This document shows, piece by piece, positions 9,281 through 19,167 of a stretch of 46,722 nucleotides of DNA. Location: the IMG/VR virus record IMGVR_UViG_3300028388_003688, positions 1-46,722 of that record; one strand, written 5' to 3'. Source of the stretch: a virus. A program made the translations under genes and the position numbers. How positions within the stretch are numbered: position 1 is the first letter of the stretch; every line of letters starts with the position of its first letter. The notes under the pieces are model-generated. The model was given only the letters and a program-made list of their open reading frames with translations. It was not told the origin of the DNA and did no database searches.

Positions 9281-10888
9281 TTAAAGATACGGATTGTATT
9301 CTACTCTACCAATACGAGAAGTATCCCACACGCATAGTGATCCTGCAAGTGTTCTATAGATACCACATCGTTTATTAGTAGATGGTCTCATTGAACCATC
9401 AGTTACTGCACCAGTGCGAATATCATAAGCACCACAGGTACTGAAGTATTCTTCAACACCATCTTGCATTACCATAGTAACATTCTCATCTCTTGCACCT
9501 TCTGCTTTATATTCAGTAGGCCCAAAGTCAAGAATATCCATAGCGTAAGATTCAAGCGGTCTGTTAGTACCAGGAGCTTTCATCTTAAAGATACGGTCAT
9601 CATCCTTAATAGGATCATAGCCAATTGTTACAGTAACACCGTTCATAAACTTGATCTTAGTGAATTGCGCTCCAAACTCCAGTTCATTAGAGTGGAATCC
9701 TTCTGGATCATTACGTTTCTGAATCCACAGAGAACCATCAGGCAGATTAAAGTTAGATGCTTCAGCAGCAATCAAACGTGACAGGAACTCAATAGCTCCT
9801 TCTCCACCCAAAATTCTAATATCTCTGTTTTCAAAAGACTTTCTTCGGAAGAAGATAGTACTCAAAAATTCAGAAAGATCTCCAAGAGTCAAAGAACCAT
9901 TATGTTCGAGATAATGACCATCTCTTACAAGCTGTCTCCAACCTGGAGCAATTTTGATAGGTCTTTCAGAATCACGATCTACAGTTTTCTGAAGTCTACC
10001 AAATTCCATCATATATTCACGATCTGCTTCTGTTCTTTCAAGAAGCCTTGCTTCAGCCTTAGTAATGAAAACACCTTTTTCGATCTTATCATTAGTACCA
10101 GGCTTTTTCAGTGAGGCTTGATAAATGTAGCCTGATGCTACAGCATCTTTATAGGTTTTACCTCCAAAACTATAACCTTGATTACCAGGCATAGAACCGC
10201 CTGACTTAGCAGCAGCAATTTCAGTACGGATGAATTTATCAGTGAACTCGATCTTATTTCCAAATTGACCTGTCCAAGAACGGAGCTTGGTCATTTGTGC
10301 ATATTGATCAGGCCCAAACTTTTGATTTTCTTCATCAGCTACTGCTGTAGTAGCTCTGGTAAGTGTCATTCCTTCACTGATCAGATCAGTTGGGATCCAA
10401 TCATTAGGATCACCAGATTGAATTTCTACTTCATATCTCCAGCTATTAGCACTTAGCTGTACTGGATGACCAATAACTCTCAACATGGGAGCATTGGGAT
10501 CTTCAGTCAGGAAAATAACAGGCTCATGGTAGAAATCATTATTACCGGCAATATAAAAACTTTCATTGTTCTTACCTGCCTGAGCTTGTGGATCAACCAA
10601 AAGCTCTGTGATCTCCAAATCCATTTCTGCATCACCACCTACTTCCCACTCATAATCATCTGTACCTCCTGGCAACACATGATAGTTACCCTGAGCCAGA
10701 GTCATCCATGTGAATTTTTTATTGATAAGACTAGACTTCAGACTGGAAGAAAATAGCCTGGAGGTCATCATACCAAAGTTATAGGGCTTATAATCCCTAA
10801 ACATGGACGCATGAGAAATAGAGTCGTGAAATGAGCCACCAAAACCTTTGTACTCTTGCAAGGTTATCGCTGTTTTTCTATCACTCAT
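9281..10888 (-). CDS. Major capsid protein
   Basis: A 535-aa protein placed where the capsid gene is expected: after terminase, portal and an acidic scaffold-like gene, and followed by its own terminator. The sequence has an N-terminal arm, a central region (WTGQFGNKIEFTDKFIRTEI) and a C-terminal half (RRKSFENRDIRILGGEGAIEF, TKIKFMNGVTVTIGYDP) with the alternating strand and helix pattern of HK97-fold capsids. Codon use is richer in CGT, GGT and AAG than nearby genes, fitting high expression. A short dyad (AATTGAT/ATCAATT, 10909-10938) lies just upstream, between scaffold and capsid. Length is close to capsids of crAss-like phages. The fold is inferred, not shown by a motif. Confidence 0.85.
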   Translation of the reverse strand: MSDRKTAITLQEYKGFGGSFHDSISHASMFRDYKPYNFGMMTSRLFSSSLKSSLINKKFTWMTLAQGNYHVLPGGTDDYEWEVGGDAEMDLEITELLVDPQAQAGKNNESFYIAGNNDFYHEPVIFLTEDPNAPMLRVIGHPVQLSANSWRYEVEIQSGDPNDWIPTDLISEGMTLTRATTAVADEENQKFGPDQYAQMTKLRSWTGQFGNKIEFTDKFIRTEIAAAKSGGSMPGNQGYSFGGKTYKDAVASGYIYQASLKKPGTNDKIEKGVFITKAEARLLERTEADREYMMEFGRLQKTVDRDSERPIKIAPGWRQLVRDGHYLEHNGSLTLGDLSEFLSTIFFRRKSFENRDIRILGGEGAIEFLSRLIAAEASNFNLPDGSLWIQKRNDPEGFHSNELEFGAQFTKIKFMNGVTVTIGYDPIKDDDRIFKMKAPGTNRPLESYAMDILDFGPTEYKAEGARDENVTMVMQDGVEEYFSTCGAYDIRTGAVTDGSMRPSTNKRCGIYRTLAGSLCVWDTSRIGRVEYNPYL

Positions 10889-10936
10889 TTTACGTTAGAA
10901 TTTTAAAAAATTGATTAAATAAATAAAAAGGATCAA

Positions 10937-12175
10937 TTAGACTATAAATTCAAATTCTTCCCCCTGTGCGTCCTTTTTCGTTGAACCAGGAGACATTGAT
11001 CCACCTTGATTTCCTGTTATAGCAGATTGACCACTAAGTGTACTTTCAAGGACTTTTTTAACTGTTTCTGTCGCTTTACCTGTAATTTGTTTTTTATAGG
11101 CTTCCATATTAAAGATCCCTTTATCAGCATCAAAATAACTCATAAAATCTGCGAGTTGTATCAATGCTTCAGGATGTTGTTTAATAGTAGAAGCTTTTTC
11201 ATTTATCTTTCCTTTATAGATCTCATCAAATACAACAGCTTTACGTTGATTACTCCATTTTTTAGATTTAATAGAATCTACAACTTGATTTCTAAATTGA
11301 ATTGCTTGTTGTTGTCTTTTCTGAGCTTGCTGTTCAGTCTCCTCGATCTTCTTTTGGATCTTTTTTTCAGGAAGACTTTCAATATTTTCTTTGTATTTCT
11401 CCGCATATGTTTTTAATTTGTCTTTATCTTTCCAAATTTCGATCATATCTAAAGCATCCTCTTCATCTTTTCCTTCTTTAATTAACTGTTCTTTTACAAA
11501 CGCTTCCATTTTATCTTCAGTTGAGATATCAATAGAACCTACTTGTTGTTTAGTTTCTTGATATTCACCGAAAAATTCTGCAAGATCTTTTTCTTGGAGT
11601 TCTCCACCTTTAGCCATTCCAAATTGAAATAACTTTTGAAGGGGTTCAGGAAGACTATTTACTACAGCTTGAGCTGTATAATTCTGAAGGTCATTAAAGA
11701 ACATGTCTAATTCTTCCACTGTATTATTAAGCGGATTAGATGGATCTTCCTGAATATATCCTTTTTGTTTAAATATTTCAAAGACCGCAGCCACTCTGGG
11801 ATCTCCTTCTACTTCATCACTTTTTTCTCCAGATCCTTCTTGTGAACTTTGTGTTTCTGTTTCCTGATCTTTAGTAGAATTAGAATCTTCTTGTTCTGTA
11901 AAAGGATTATCTTTACCTGTTACCTGTTCTGTCGATTCATTAGATTCTGTACTCTGCTCTTCCGTCTTGGTTTCTTTTTGTTCTTTTGTAGATTGATCTT
12001 CTTTAGTAGTTGTTTGCTGATTGTTTTCATTTATTTCTTGAGGATTAGGAATATCTTCTACAACATTTTCACCCATGTCAAATTCAAAATTTGGCATTAT
12101 ATCCTCAGTATTAGCTACGTTTCCTGTAGTTTCATTCATATTTTTAAGTTTTAATTTTCGCTTTAGATTAACCAT
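10937..12175 (-). CDS. Probable capsid scaffolding protein
   Basis: A 412-aa, very acidic protein. Residues about 40-130 are low-complexity Glu, Gln, Thr and Ser (for example TKEQKETKTEEQSTESNEST). The C-terminal half is helical coiled coil (ESLPEKKIQKKIEETEQQAQ) ending EGEEFEFIV-like (AQGEEFEFIV). Acidity, coiled coil and a position directly before the capsid gene are typical of scaffolds. No protease motif is visible. The annotated start gives MVNLKRKLKLKNM; a second ATG 36 nt downstream (12139) may be the true start, because the DNA between them resembles the leader of the gene at 18428-18919. Confidence 0.72.
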   Translation of the reverse strand: MVNLKRKLKLKNMNETTGNVANTEDIMPNFEFDMGENVVEDIPNPQEINENNQQTTTKEDQSTKEQKETKTEEQSTESNESTEQVTGKDNPFTEQEDSNSTKDQETETQSSQEGSGEKSDEVEGDPRVAAVFEIFKQKGYIQEDPSNPLNNTVEELDMFFNDLQNYTAQAVVNSLPEPLQKLFQFGMAKGGELQEKDLAEFFGEYQETKQQVGSIDISTEDKMEAFVKEQLIKEGKDEEDALDMIEIWKDKDKLKTYAEKYKENIESLPEKKIQKKIEETEQQAQKRQQQAIQFRNQVVDSIKSKKWSNQRKAVVFDEIYKGKINEKASTIKQHPEALIQLADFMSYFDADKGIFNMEAYKKQITGKATETVKKVLESTLSGQSAITGNQGGSMSPGSTKKDAQGEEFEFIV

Positions 12176-12266
12176 TTAGCTGCTACAACACAATAGTTTC
12201 TTCTAAAGGAAATAATTATACAAAGTATTTAAATTTTAGTTATATATATTAACTTTTTAGAAAATA

Positions 12267-15017
12267 TTAATTTTTATTACTGGAACCTTGCGATTTTTTC
12301 GCTTGAATTTCTTTACGTTTGTTATCTGCATCCATCATATCTTTAGATGCTTTTTGCTGAAGCTCTCTTTCTTTCAAAGCAAGCTCCTTATCTTTTTGAG
12401 ATAATTCCATATTTTCCTTATTGATCTGATGTTGTATTTTAGCTGCTTCTAAAGGATCTGGAATTCCATCCTGATCTTTATTCAGATCATCCTGTAACTT
12501 ATATACATCCATTGCTTTAATCTCTTTATCAATATCTCCTTTAAGCATGATCTTGTCTTTATCGTGCTGTTGCTCGTCTTCTCTAATATCATCTTGACGT
12601 TTCTGAGCCAGTTCAGCTAATTTCTCTTTTTGCATTTCCATACGTTCTATTCTTTCTTGTTGTTTTTTATTTTCAATAACAAGTGTTTTGTGTATTTCTT
12701 CAGGACTTGCCCCACTTGTTATATGCTTTAGCATTGCAGATACAGTTTCAGCTCCTTGTCCTTGATTCTGTGCAAATGTAAATGCAAGCTCTCTCATCAT
12801 ATTCCTATATTCTTGATCTTGCCCACTATTTGAAACAAACAGTCCTACATCTATATGATCAAGCATGTCAGGGGTAACTGTAATAGTATCAGGCACTCCC
12901 TCTCCATTAATATAGTATAATGTGTGTTCTGTCTTTAGAGGGTTTTCTTCAAATACTAATTTAGCCCACTTCCGAAATAATCTTAAATAATCGTTATAAG
13001 CATGTTTCCATACCTCATTTACTTCAAAGAAAATTGGTTCTGTAATATGATGAGATTGAGCAATAGCCTGTTGATTATCTGTTACATTGCTATTTGAAGA
13101 GAACATAGACTCTCTTTGAGGTGATATACCTATAGCCATTCCAATCTCTTTATCAATGTAATCACATAAGACTTGCAGATTAATAAGTTCAGAAGCTGTA
13201 CCCAACATTGCACCTTTAGATCCAGGGCTTCTGGTAGAAGGAGGTAATCCATTTGAAGATTGCGATCCTGAATAAAAGTTTACTCCTAAACGTTTCATGT
13301 ATAACCTCCAAACTGCAGTCTTATCTCTACCTGGTATTGGATCGTTGTTTTCATCTAATACTAAATAGTCAGGTATTTGATCTACATCTATATCTAATGT
13401 AAATCCAGTGTATTTAGACAGTTCTCTATTTATTAAATGCTTAACGTAAAAATACTGCATTTGAAAAGGCATTGCTCTTCCAACTGCAGAAATAGATTTT
13501 GTATTAAAAGCACTTAACAGAGTTCCTTTATAAGATAACTCAAAAGATCCAAAAGGATCTTCAAGGTTTAAAGGTTGAAATGGTACTTCTCTACAATTTA
13601 AATACACTCTGGAATCACCATTACCTAATATAGTTACTTCGTACCTTCTTGGTATTTCTACTTTATCTGCTGTAATAGGCTCGCCAAATTCATTTACCCA
13701 TTCATATTTCTTAGATACCATTCCCCATTTATTTATATATTTATAGGAGATAGCATCTTTAGGTATTTTAAAATCAGATGGTAATATATCAGTTATGTCT
13801 TCTCCATATTCATCTTTATAGGTTACAAAATACACACATTTGAAAGCTTTAAATTCTAAATGTGTCTCACTTATCAATGTATCTGATCCTGCGGTCATAG
13901 AAGTACCTGGACTTGTAGACTCCCCTACTTCTCTATTTACAGAGAAATTTTTACTGTTGCTTGCTATTTTTGACATTTGATATCCATGATCGCTATACAC
14001 AGGTTTAGCAGGAGAACCTGGGTTAAGAACACTATGTCTTTTATCTAAATGTCTGGAAGAAGTTCTGTCGTATATTCCTAATTGTTCTAAATGTTCATCT
14101 TCTAAAAGATCTCCATACTTAGTAAGCATGGATCCAACACTTATAGCATTATTAACTAAAAAGTAGTCTCCTTTTTCAAATCTATGCTCATTAGGTGAGT
14201 TATGCCAAACAGCATGTAAGGAATTTACGGATTTTATAACAGGCTTTCCAAATTCCCATCCTACATATAATGCAATGGAATCTGAAGTTAAAGCATGTTT
14301 TAAAGAGTCTTTCTTTTTCTTATTTACATTGTTTGTATATTTACAATATTCCAATGCTTTATTATAAAATATCTCTAAATCGGATTTAAAGTTCTTAACA
14401 TCAATATCATCTGGAGTTAATTCTTGCTCTAACTGCTGCCTGTATTCTTCTATTTCAGATTCTTTTCTGCCTTCTTGACGCATTAGAATGATATTCATAT
14501 GCATCTCAATGATCTGGGCTAATGTACTTTGTACTTTCTCTCTGTACTGTTTATTTTTTCTGTCTGCAGCAGAATCAGACATTAGTTGTACCTTATGGTT
14601 GTCAGCTCTTTTTAACAGCTCTCCAACCATTACGCCTATTTTGGTATGAATTCTATTATAAGGTTTTATTTCTTCAATAGCAGAATCAGGTAATCCACTA
14701 CCTTCATTTTCTCCAAGAGGATTGCAGAATTTATCTATCTCATCTTTTATTCTTTCAAGGTTATTATTCAAAAGATCATACCATATCCTTAACTGATCAT
14801 AACTATCCATAGTAGTAAAATCATTAGGTACTATGTAATCAGCCATAGCTCTAAACCAGGCATTACCATCAGCGTACTTATCTTTTTCTGGTAATCTTAA
14901 ATTATAAGGTATATCAGAATAATCTTTGATCTGACGTTTTTTACGTTTTTTACTGATATACTCATTATATTCTTCAGCATTAATTATATTTCTGCTCTTA
15001 AAGGTAGTATTACTCAT
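12267..15017 (-). CDS. Portal protein
   Basis: A 916-aa protein between large terminase and scaffold. The N-terminal two thirds have the mixed alpha/beta portal pattern, with YNRIHTKIGVMVGELLKRAD early and a long segment with GTLLSAFNTKSISAVGRAMPF and MGIAIGISPQRE-like (EIGMAIGISPQRESMFSS). The last ~180 residues are a highly charged helix (RMEMQKEKLAELAQKRQDD) interrupted by DLNKDQDGIPDPLEA, which resembles an EF-hand or dockerin calcium loop. It is longer than most portals because of this tail. The stop is only 3 nt from the terminase... more exactly, its ATG follows the terminase stop by 3 nt, so the two are one transcription unit. Confidence 0.88.
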   Translation of the reverse strand: MSNTTFKSRNIINAEEYNEYISKKRKKRQIKDYSDIPYNLRLPEKDKYADGNAWFRAMADYIVPNDFTTMDSYDQLRIWYDLLNNNLERIKDEIDKFCNPLGENEGSGLPDSAIEEIKPYNRIHTKIGVMVGELLKRADNHKVQLMSDSAADRKNKQYREKVQSTLAQIIEMHMNIILMRQEGRKESEIEEYRQQLEQELTPDDIDVKNFKSDLEIFYNKALEYCKYTNNVNKKKKDSLKHALTSDSIALYVGWEFGKPVIKSVNSLHAVWHNSPNEHRFEKGDYFLVNNAISVGSMLTKYGDLLEDEHLEQLGIYDRTSSRHLDKRHSVLNPGSPAKPVYSDHGYQMSKIASNSKNFSVNREVGESTSPGTSMTAGSDTLISETHLEFKAFKCVYFVTYKDEYGEDITDILPSDFKIPKDAISYKYINKWGMVSKKYEWVNEFGEPITADKVEIPRRYEVTILGNGDSRVYLNCREVPFQPLNLEDPFGSFELSYKGTLLSAFNTKSISAVGRAMPFQMQYFYVKHLINRELSKYTGFTLDIDVDQIPDYLVLDENNDPIPGRDKTAVWRLYMKRLGVNFYSGSQSSNGLPPSTRSPGSKGAMLGTASELINLQVLCDYIDKEIGMAIGISPQRESMFSSNSNVTDNQQAIAQSHHITEPIFFEVNEVWKHAYNDYLRLFRKWAKLVFEENPLKTEHTLYYINGEGVPDTITVTPDMLDHIDVGLFVSNSGQDQEYRNMMRELAFTFAQNQGQGAETVSAMLKHITSGASPEEIHKTLVIENKKQQERIERMEMQKEKLAELAQKRQDDIREDEQQHDKDKIMLKGDIDKEIKAMDVYKLQDDLNKDQDGIPDPLEAAKIQHQINKENMELSQKDKELALKERELQQKASKDMMDADNKRKEIQAKKSQGSSNKN

Positions 15018-15020
15018 TGA

Positions 15021-17393
15021 TTAGTTTTTTAATAACCCTATTTGTTTATTTACTGACAAGAAGGAAAATGGATTTTTTCTTTTAACCTGTAACTTTTCAT
15101 TTATCCTGTCTTTTAAATGATGTTCTTGTTCTCTTAAAAATAATGGGTAGCCCAATATAGACGATACAGCATCAAAGTTACCATCTAAATCAAACGATTT
15201 TATTTGTCTTAAAGTAAATATACAAGGTATTTCAAATATTACTTTAGACTCTTTTTCCCTGTTAGGAACTTCAATAGGTTTTAATAGCAAATCATTTAAA
15301 TCATCACACATTGCAATTTTAGCTACTTTATTTCCAACTACAAATCCATACTGCGTGACCTGCCTTTCAAATATATTATCCCCTTTTTCTAACGTAGGTC
15401 TTAAACAAAGAAGTTTCTCTTTACCCCTTTTAATGTAATATCCCCTGCAATATTCACCTGCATTTGCCTCATACCACAAGTTTCTAAGAGAGCATCCAAA
15501 AAATTGAAGAAGTTTTTCCTGATTCTGATAATATATTCTTTTACCTCCTTTTGGTTTTCCTATATAAGTAGCTGCTAACGTATTTCCTTTATATCCAAAA
15601 GGTATATATTTAGGATTTATCCAAACATGAGTAACTCCAAGAGATCCACCTTTGTGAATTTCATCAGAAATATAAGGGTCATGTGTAGCAATATATGCAT
15701 CTTCTGGTATAACTCCTGCTGATAACTTAGGCCATTCATATATTACAATACACCCATCTGTATTACTTCTTTTAGAATTAGCTTCTAAAGGCCATTCATA
15801 GTAAGGCTCTGCATCATGTAATATATCATAATCTACTCCATTAATAGCTTGTGGATCATTAGAGTACTTTAATTTTACAGGAGTACCAATATGCATATAT
15901 AGATTATCCTTCATTAATTCTTTTTCTCTTTGCTCTGCTTCTGCAGCAGGAAGAAGGGATCCTCCTAAACTCAACCACATGTCAGAAGGCATTATAGGGT
16001 AATTAACTCTTTCCAATCTTAAAATGGAAGGGTCATTAGATTGAGATGCTTCTATCCTTCTATTGATAAAATAATTTTTAGCTTCTTCCAATTGAGTATT
16101 TCCATTATCATCTTTAAATTTATTTACAGTCATATAGGAAGGTAGATAAGATCCTATTGGATTTTGATTTCCTTCCCATAGATCTGGAAATTCTAAACAC
16201 TCATAATCTTTTGGGCTGTAGAATATACGTTTAGCAGGTTGAACTACTTTTTCATTACCAGATGTACCTAAGAATACTTCAACTCCAAATTTAGTATCAG
16301 TATGAACAGTAGCTCGATTCGAGTTATGGGCATCAATCAATAATTCTGTAAGACCTTTTTCTTCATAATATACAAATACATATCTACCACCAGCTCCAGC
16401 TTCAGCTCCATCTTTTTTATTAGTAGAGTAATTAACATGCCAAATACAAGATCCTGAACCATAGGTCTTTTTCTTACCATTAATGATCTCTGTCCATTCT
16501 TGTCTCCAGGGATTTTTTTCTGCTTTATTATTAACTTTGATACTGCCTGTAAATCTTTTATATAAAGGACACGGTTCAAAATCCTCATCTCCAGGTTCTC
16601 CCCAAGAACCAAAAGCCGGATCATATTCTAACTGATTATGAGCATCAATTATCTTTTCACAGAATTCAGATGATTTATCTGCTCGTCCGGATCCTATAAG
16701 CACTTCAGCTTTAGGAGGGTTTACCCTGTTTTTTTCAGTATAGTACTTAATATTATCAAATAATACAGTGTACCATGCTCCGGCTAATGCATGGTAATAA
16801 GACTTTCCTCCACCACGAGAACCCATTTCATCTATATTGGAACATTCATTCCAGTAATAAGGAACACCTTTAGGTTTCTCATGTATTCTTCTAATGTTCT
16901 CTCTTGGGGGAATAAACTCTTTAAATTGACCATCAGACTTAAAGAATCTTGGATCTGATAATTCATTTGAATTTGCCCAGTTCTTTCTTATTTGTCTTAT
17001 ACCATGATCTGAAGTATATAGATCATCATCTTTCCAACCAGAAAAGCCTTCAGCTTCTAAGTAGCTAAAGGCTCTGTGCCATTCTATATCCCTGATCAAA
17101 GGTCTTATAGCAATCCTGGTTTTTTCTTCTTCATTGGTTTCCATTATAGTACAAAACGTACCATAGAACCCTAATCTACCTGGTACATATGTCCACCCGT
17201 TATAATTTTCAATCCAAGCTCCTTCTATTAATTTCTTTTTCATATCTCTCCAAAACATGAGATATCTTGGATCTGAAGGATGGTAGGTTTTAACTTCAAA
17301 CTGTTTGTAAAATCTATTTAAATCTTCAGTTTTAGGCCAAAAATCCTGGTCATAAGTTACTATTTCGTTTCCTGAAATATCCTCGTTGATCAT
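15021..17393 (-). CDS. terL: Large terminase subunit
   Basis: A 790-aa DNA-packaging motor protein. Walker A is GSRGGGKS at residues 191-198, and VFVYYEE at 339-345 fits Walker B with the catalytic Glu. The coupling region follows, and a C-terminal RNase H-like nuclease is indicated by DAYIATHDPY near residue 570 with its first acidic metal ligand. About 190 residues precede the ATPase, and the total length is larger than the usual 450-600 aa, as in crAss-like phages. It overlaps the upstream 186-aa gene by 4 nt (ATGA) and is followed within 3 nt by the portal gene, so all three are probably translated together. Confidence 0.95.
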   Translation of the reverse strand: MINEDISGNEIVTYDQDFWPKTEDLNRFYKQFEVKTYHPSDPRYLMFWRDMKKKLIEGAWIENYNGWTYVPGRLGFYGTFCTIMETNEEEKTRIAIRPLIRDIEWHRAFSYLEAEGFSGWKDDDLYTSDHGIRQIRKNWANSNELSDPRFFKSDGQFKEFIPPRENIRRIHEKPKGVPYYWNECSNIDEMGSRGGGKSYYHALAGAWYTVLFDNIKYYTEKNRVNPPKAEVLIGSGRADKSSEFCEKIIDAHNQLEYDPAFGSWGEPGDEDFEPCPLYKRFTGSIKVNNKAEKNPWRQEWTEIINGKKKTYGSGSCIWHVNYSTNKKDGAEAGAGGRYVFVYYEEKGLTELLIDAHNSNRATVHTDTKFGVEVFLGTSGNEKVVQPAKRIFYSPKDYECLEFPDLWEGNQNPIGSYLPSYMTVNKFKDDNGNTQLEEAKNYFINRRIEASQSNDPSILRLERVNYPIMPSDMWLSLGGSLLPAAEAEQREKELMKDNLYMHIGTPVKLKYSNDPQAINGVDYDILHDAEPYYEWPLEANSKRSNTDGCIVIYEWPKLSAGVIPEDAYIATHDPYISDEIHKGGSLGVTHVWINPKYIPFGYKGNTLAATYIGKPKGGKRIYYQNQEKLLQFFGCSLRNLWYEANAGEYCRGYYIKRGKEKLLCLRPTLEKGDNIFERQVTQYGFVVGNKVAKIAMCDDLNDLLLKPIEVPNREKESKVIFEIPCIFTLRQIKSFDLDGNFDAVSSILGYPLFLREQEHHLKDRINEKLQVKRKNPFSFLSVNKQIGLLKN

Positions 17394-17950
17394 ATTAATT
17401 TCTTGTCACTAAGCGTTTTTTTATGTTTACTTTTATCATCCGATTCTTTTTTCTTTAATAAATTATCTTTCGCTTCTTCGAGATCTGAATACACTACTTT
17501 AAGATTCTTTAATGCACTTGTTATCTTACTTACATTGTCTTCTGTGTATCTTACGTTCCTTAAAAATTTATGGAGTCTTCTTACAGATAGATAAGCATCT
17601 GCTAAAGCACGTTCTTCTAAGGTCATACATATCTCCGGATAAATATCTATAGCATCATTTAAGTATTCATCATTCTCATCTATATCTTTAAAAAATGTAT
17701 CCTTTAAAATATCTATTCTTTTTTCAGGATCCATAGTGGCAAACTTGTTTATCTCCATATCGCTCTCACACATAAAGAAAATAAACCACATTTGTTTAGA
17801 ACTATAAGATTTATCATCACTATTATCCAGATCATAAAGAGCCTTAAATTCTTTGATCAATTTAAGTTGAGGGTTTACTTCCCAAAAATTTAAATCTACA
17901 TTAAACTCCTTGTTAGGATCCTGGTAATTAATGACATGATTTGTCTTCAT
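17390..17950 (-). CDS. Candidate small terminase subunit
   Basis: A 186-aa helical protein with a highly charged C-terminus (KKKESDDKSKHKKTLSDKKL). It lies directly before the large terminase with a 4-nt overlap and overlaps the DUF5675 gene upstream by 4 nt. Position and size fit a small terminase subunit, but I see no clear helix-turn-helix, so this is a positional guess. Another DNA-packaging accessory protein is equally possible. Confidence 0.55.
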   Translation of the reverse strand: MKTNHVINYQDPNKEFNVDLNFWEVNPQLKLIKEFKALYDLDNSDDKSYSSKQMWFIFFMCESDMEINKFATMDPEKRIDILKDTFFKDIDENDEYLNDAIDIYPEICMTLEERALADAYLSVRRLHKFLRNVRYTEDNVSKITSALKNLKVVYSDLEEAKDNLLKKKESDDKSKHKKTLSDKKLI

Positions 17951-18441
17951 AGAGGTAATTTTTGTATAAACTTATCATAATTTCTATCCATATCAATTAA
18001 ATTTATCTTAACTGTTCTGCCTAATTGAAGTTGAGGATATACTATTTTATACCATTGTCTAAATGTATCTCTACTATTTTCAACAAATCCAGTTCCATAT
18101 GAATTATTACTTTTTTGAGCGTCTCCTACAAGAATACATCCTGAAGTATCCTCATCCGTATTTCCATAATGAACATAAATATGGGAAAATCCTGGCACAT
18201 CTTTCAATACTGTAAAGAATTCAAACCAATTATGTCTGGCTCTATATTTTTGTGTCATAGGTGTTATTACATCCATTATTCCCAACTCATATGTTCCTGC
18301 AGGAATTCTGGTCTCATGTTTTAATTTTACTGGTCTGAACTCATCTTCTAATGTATAACAAAAGAAAGCACCATCTATAAACATTAGACCTAATGTACTA
18401 TCACCATCATCACTGAATCTAAAAATATCAATTTCCATCAT
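17947..18441 (-). CDS. DUF5675 family protein, candidate cell-wall enzyme
   Basis: A 164-aa protein matching DUF5675: MFIDGAFFCYTLEDE, then TRIPAGTYELGI, then VPGFSHIYVHYGNTDEDTSGC with ILVGDA. The order His91, then Gly-Asn, then Ser-Gly-Cys102 recalls the HxxSxGC catalytic pattern of L,D-transpeptidases (YkuD fold), and members are frequent in phages of Bacteroidota near lysis genes. Role in peptidoglycan attack is inference. It overlaps both neighbours by 4 and 14 nt. Late timing and the nearby holin-like gene support a lysis role. Confidence 0.7.
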   Translation of the reverse strand: MMEIDIFRFSDDGDSTLGLMFIDGAFFCYTLEDEFRPVKLKHETRIPAGTYELGIMDVITPMTQKYRARHNWFEFFTVLKDVPGFSHIYVHYGNTDEDTSGCILVGDAQKSNNSYGTGFVENSRDTFRQWYKIVYPQLQLGRTVKINLIDMDRNYDKFIQKLPL

Positions 18442-18919
18442 TTTCTATAAGAGATTTAGGTAAAACAAATGCTTTTAAACTTAATTTTGCAACTGATCCA
18501 TCTGTAAACATAACTGTTATTGTTCTGTATGTCTCAGAGTAATTTCTTCCTGCTTTTTCTAACACTTCCCAATCAGGTTCTTTTATAGTGAAAGATAATT
18601 TAATACTGTTATCTTTCCATTCAGAAGTAATGCAAGAACAGCTTGCTTCATGTCTCGCATATTTTTTATCCCCATAATATTTAAAGGTATATTCAAATGT
18701 TTCATTAGGAGCCACTTCTCCAAAATGTTTAGCTACTCTGTTCCATTCATCGGGATTAACTACTGTCTGCTTGGAAAGATTATTTTGATTTGATGTTACA
18801 GTAGCCTTTCCATCCTTCTCTACTATCGTTACCTTATTTGTAGCATTATTTACTATTGCTTTAGTTACTTTGTTCTTTTTCATGCCTTTTAATTTATAAT
18901 TTCGTTTTACATTACTCAT
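18428..18919 (-). CDS. DUF1573-like protein, unknown role
   Basis: A 163-aa protein. The segment HFGEVAPNETFEYTFKYYGD followed by HEASCSCITSEW and a beta-rich end resembles DUF1573, an immunoglobulin-like fold with a paired Cys-x-Cys, known from secreted Bacteroidota proteins. There is no signal peptide. The start ATGAGTAA overlaps the stop of the upstream gene, which supports coupling from 18919, but a second ATG (Met13, 18883) may be used. The first 13 residues, MSNVKRNYKLKGM, resemble those of the scaffold gene. Confidence 0.6.
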   Translation of the reverse strand: MSNVKRNYKLKGMKKNKVTKAIVNNATNKVTIVEKDGKATVTSNQNNLSKQTVVNPDEWNRVAKHFGEVAPNETFEYTFKYYGDKKYARHEASCSCITSEWKDNSIKLSFTIKEPDWEVLEKAGRNYSETYRTITVMFTDGSVAKLSLKAFVLPKSLIENDGN

Positions 18920-19166
18920 AATCTGAAAAATCTGTATAGTTAATTGCGTTTCTTAGATCTGGGAGATCTTGATTTCTATATGCTGCAATAATTGTTTTTA
19001 ATCCAGATTCAGAAGAATTTAGTACATTGTTGAGAGCCATTTTAAGAAGCCTTGCTTCTGAATCTGTTTTAAATTTTCTCACCACTGATGTTCCATACAT
19101 TACTCCGTAATGTATTTCTTTTTCTCCAGAAGGTTTAGACAGTTTAAATTTTTCAATATAGAACAT
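18912..19166 (-). CDS. Small hypothetical protein
   Basis: An 84-aa protein with a beta-type N-terminus (MFYIEKFKLSKPSGEKEIHY) and a helical C-terminus. No family recognised. It ends in an 8-nt overlap with the DUF1573-like gene and starts 1 nt after the stop of the gene upstream, so it is a tightly packed member of the late operon. Confidence 0.65.
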   Translation of the reverse strand: MFYIEKFKLSKPSGEKEIHYGVMYGTSVVRKFKTDSEARLLKMALNNVLNSSESGLKTIIAAYRNQDLPDLRNAINYTDFSDYE

Positions 19167-19167
19167 A

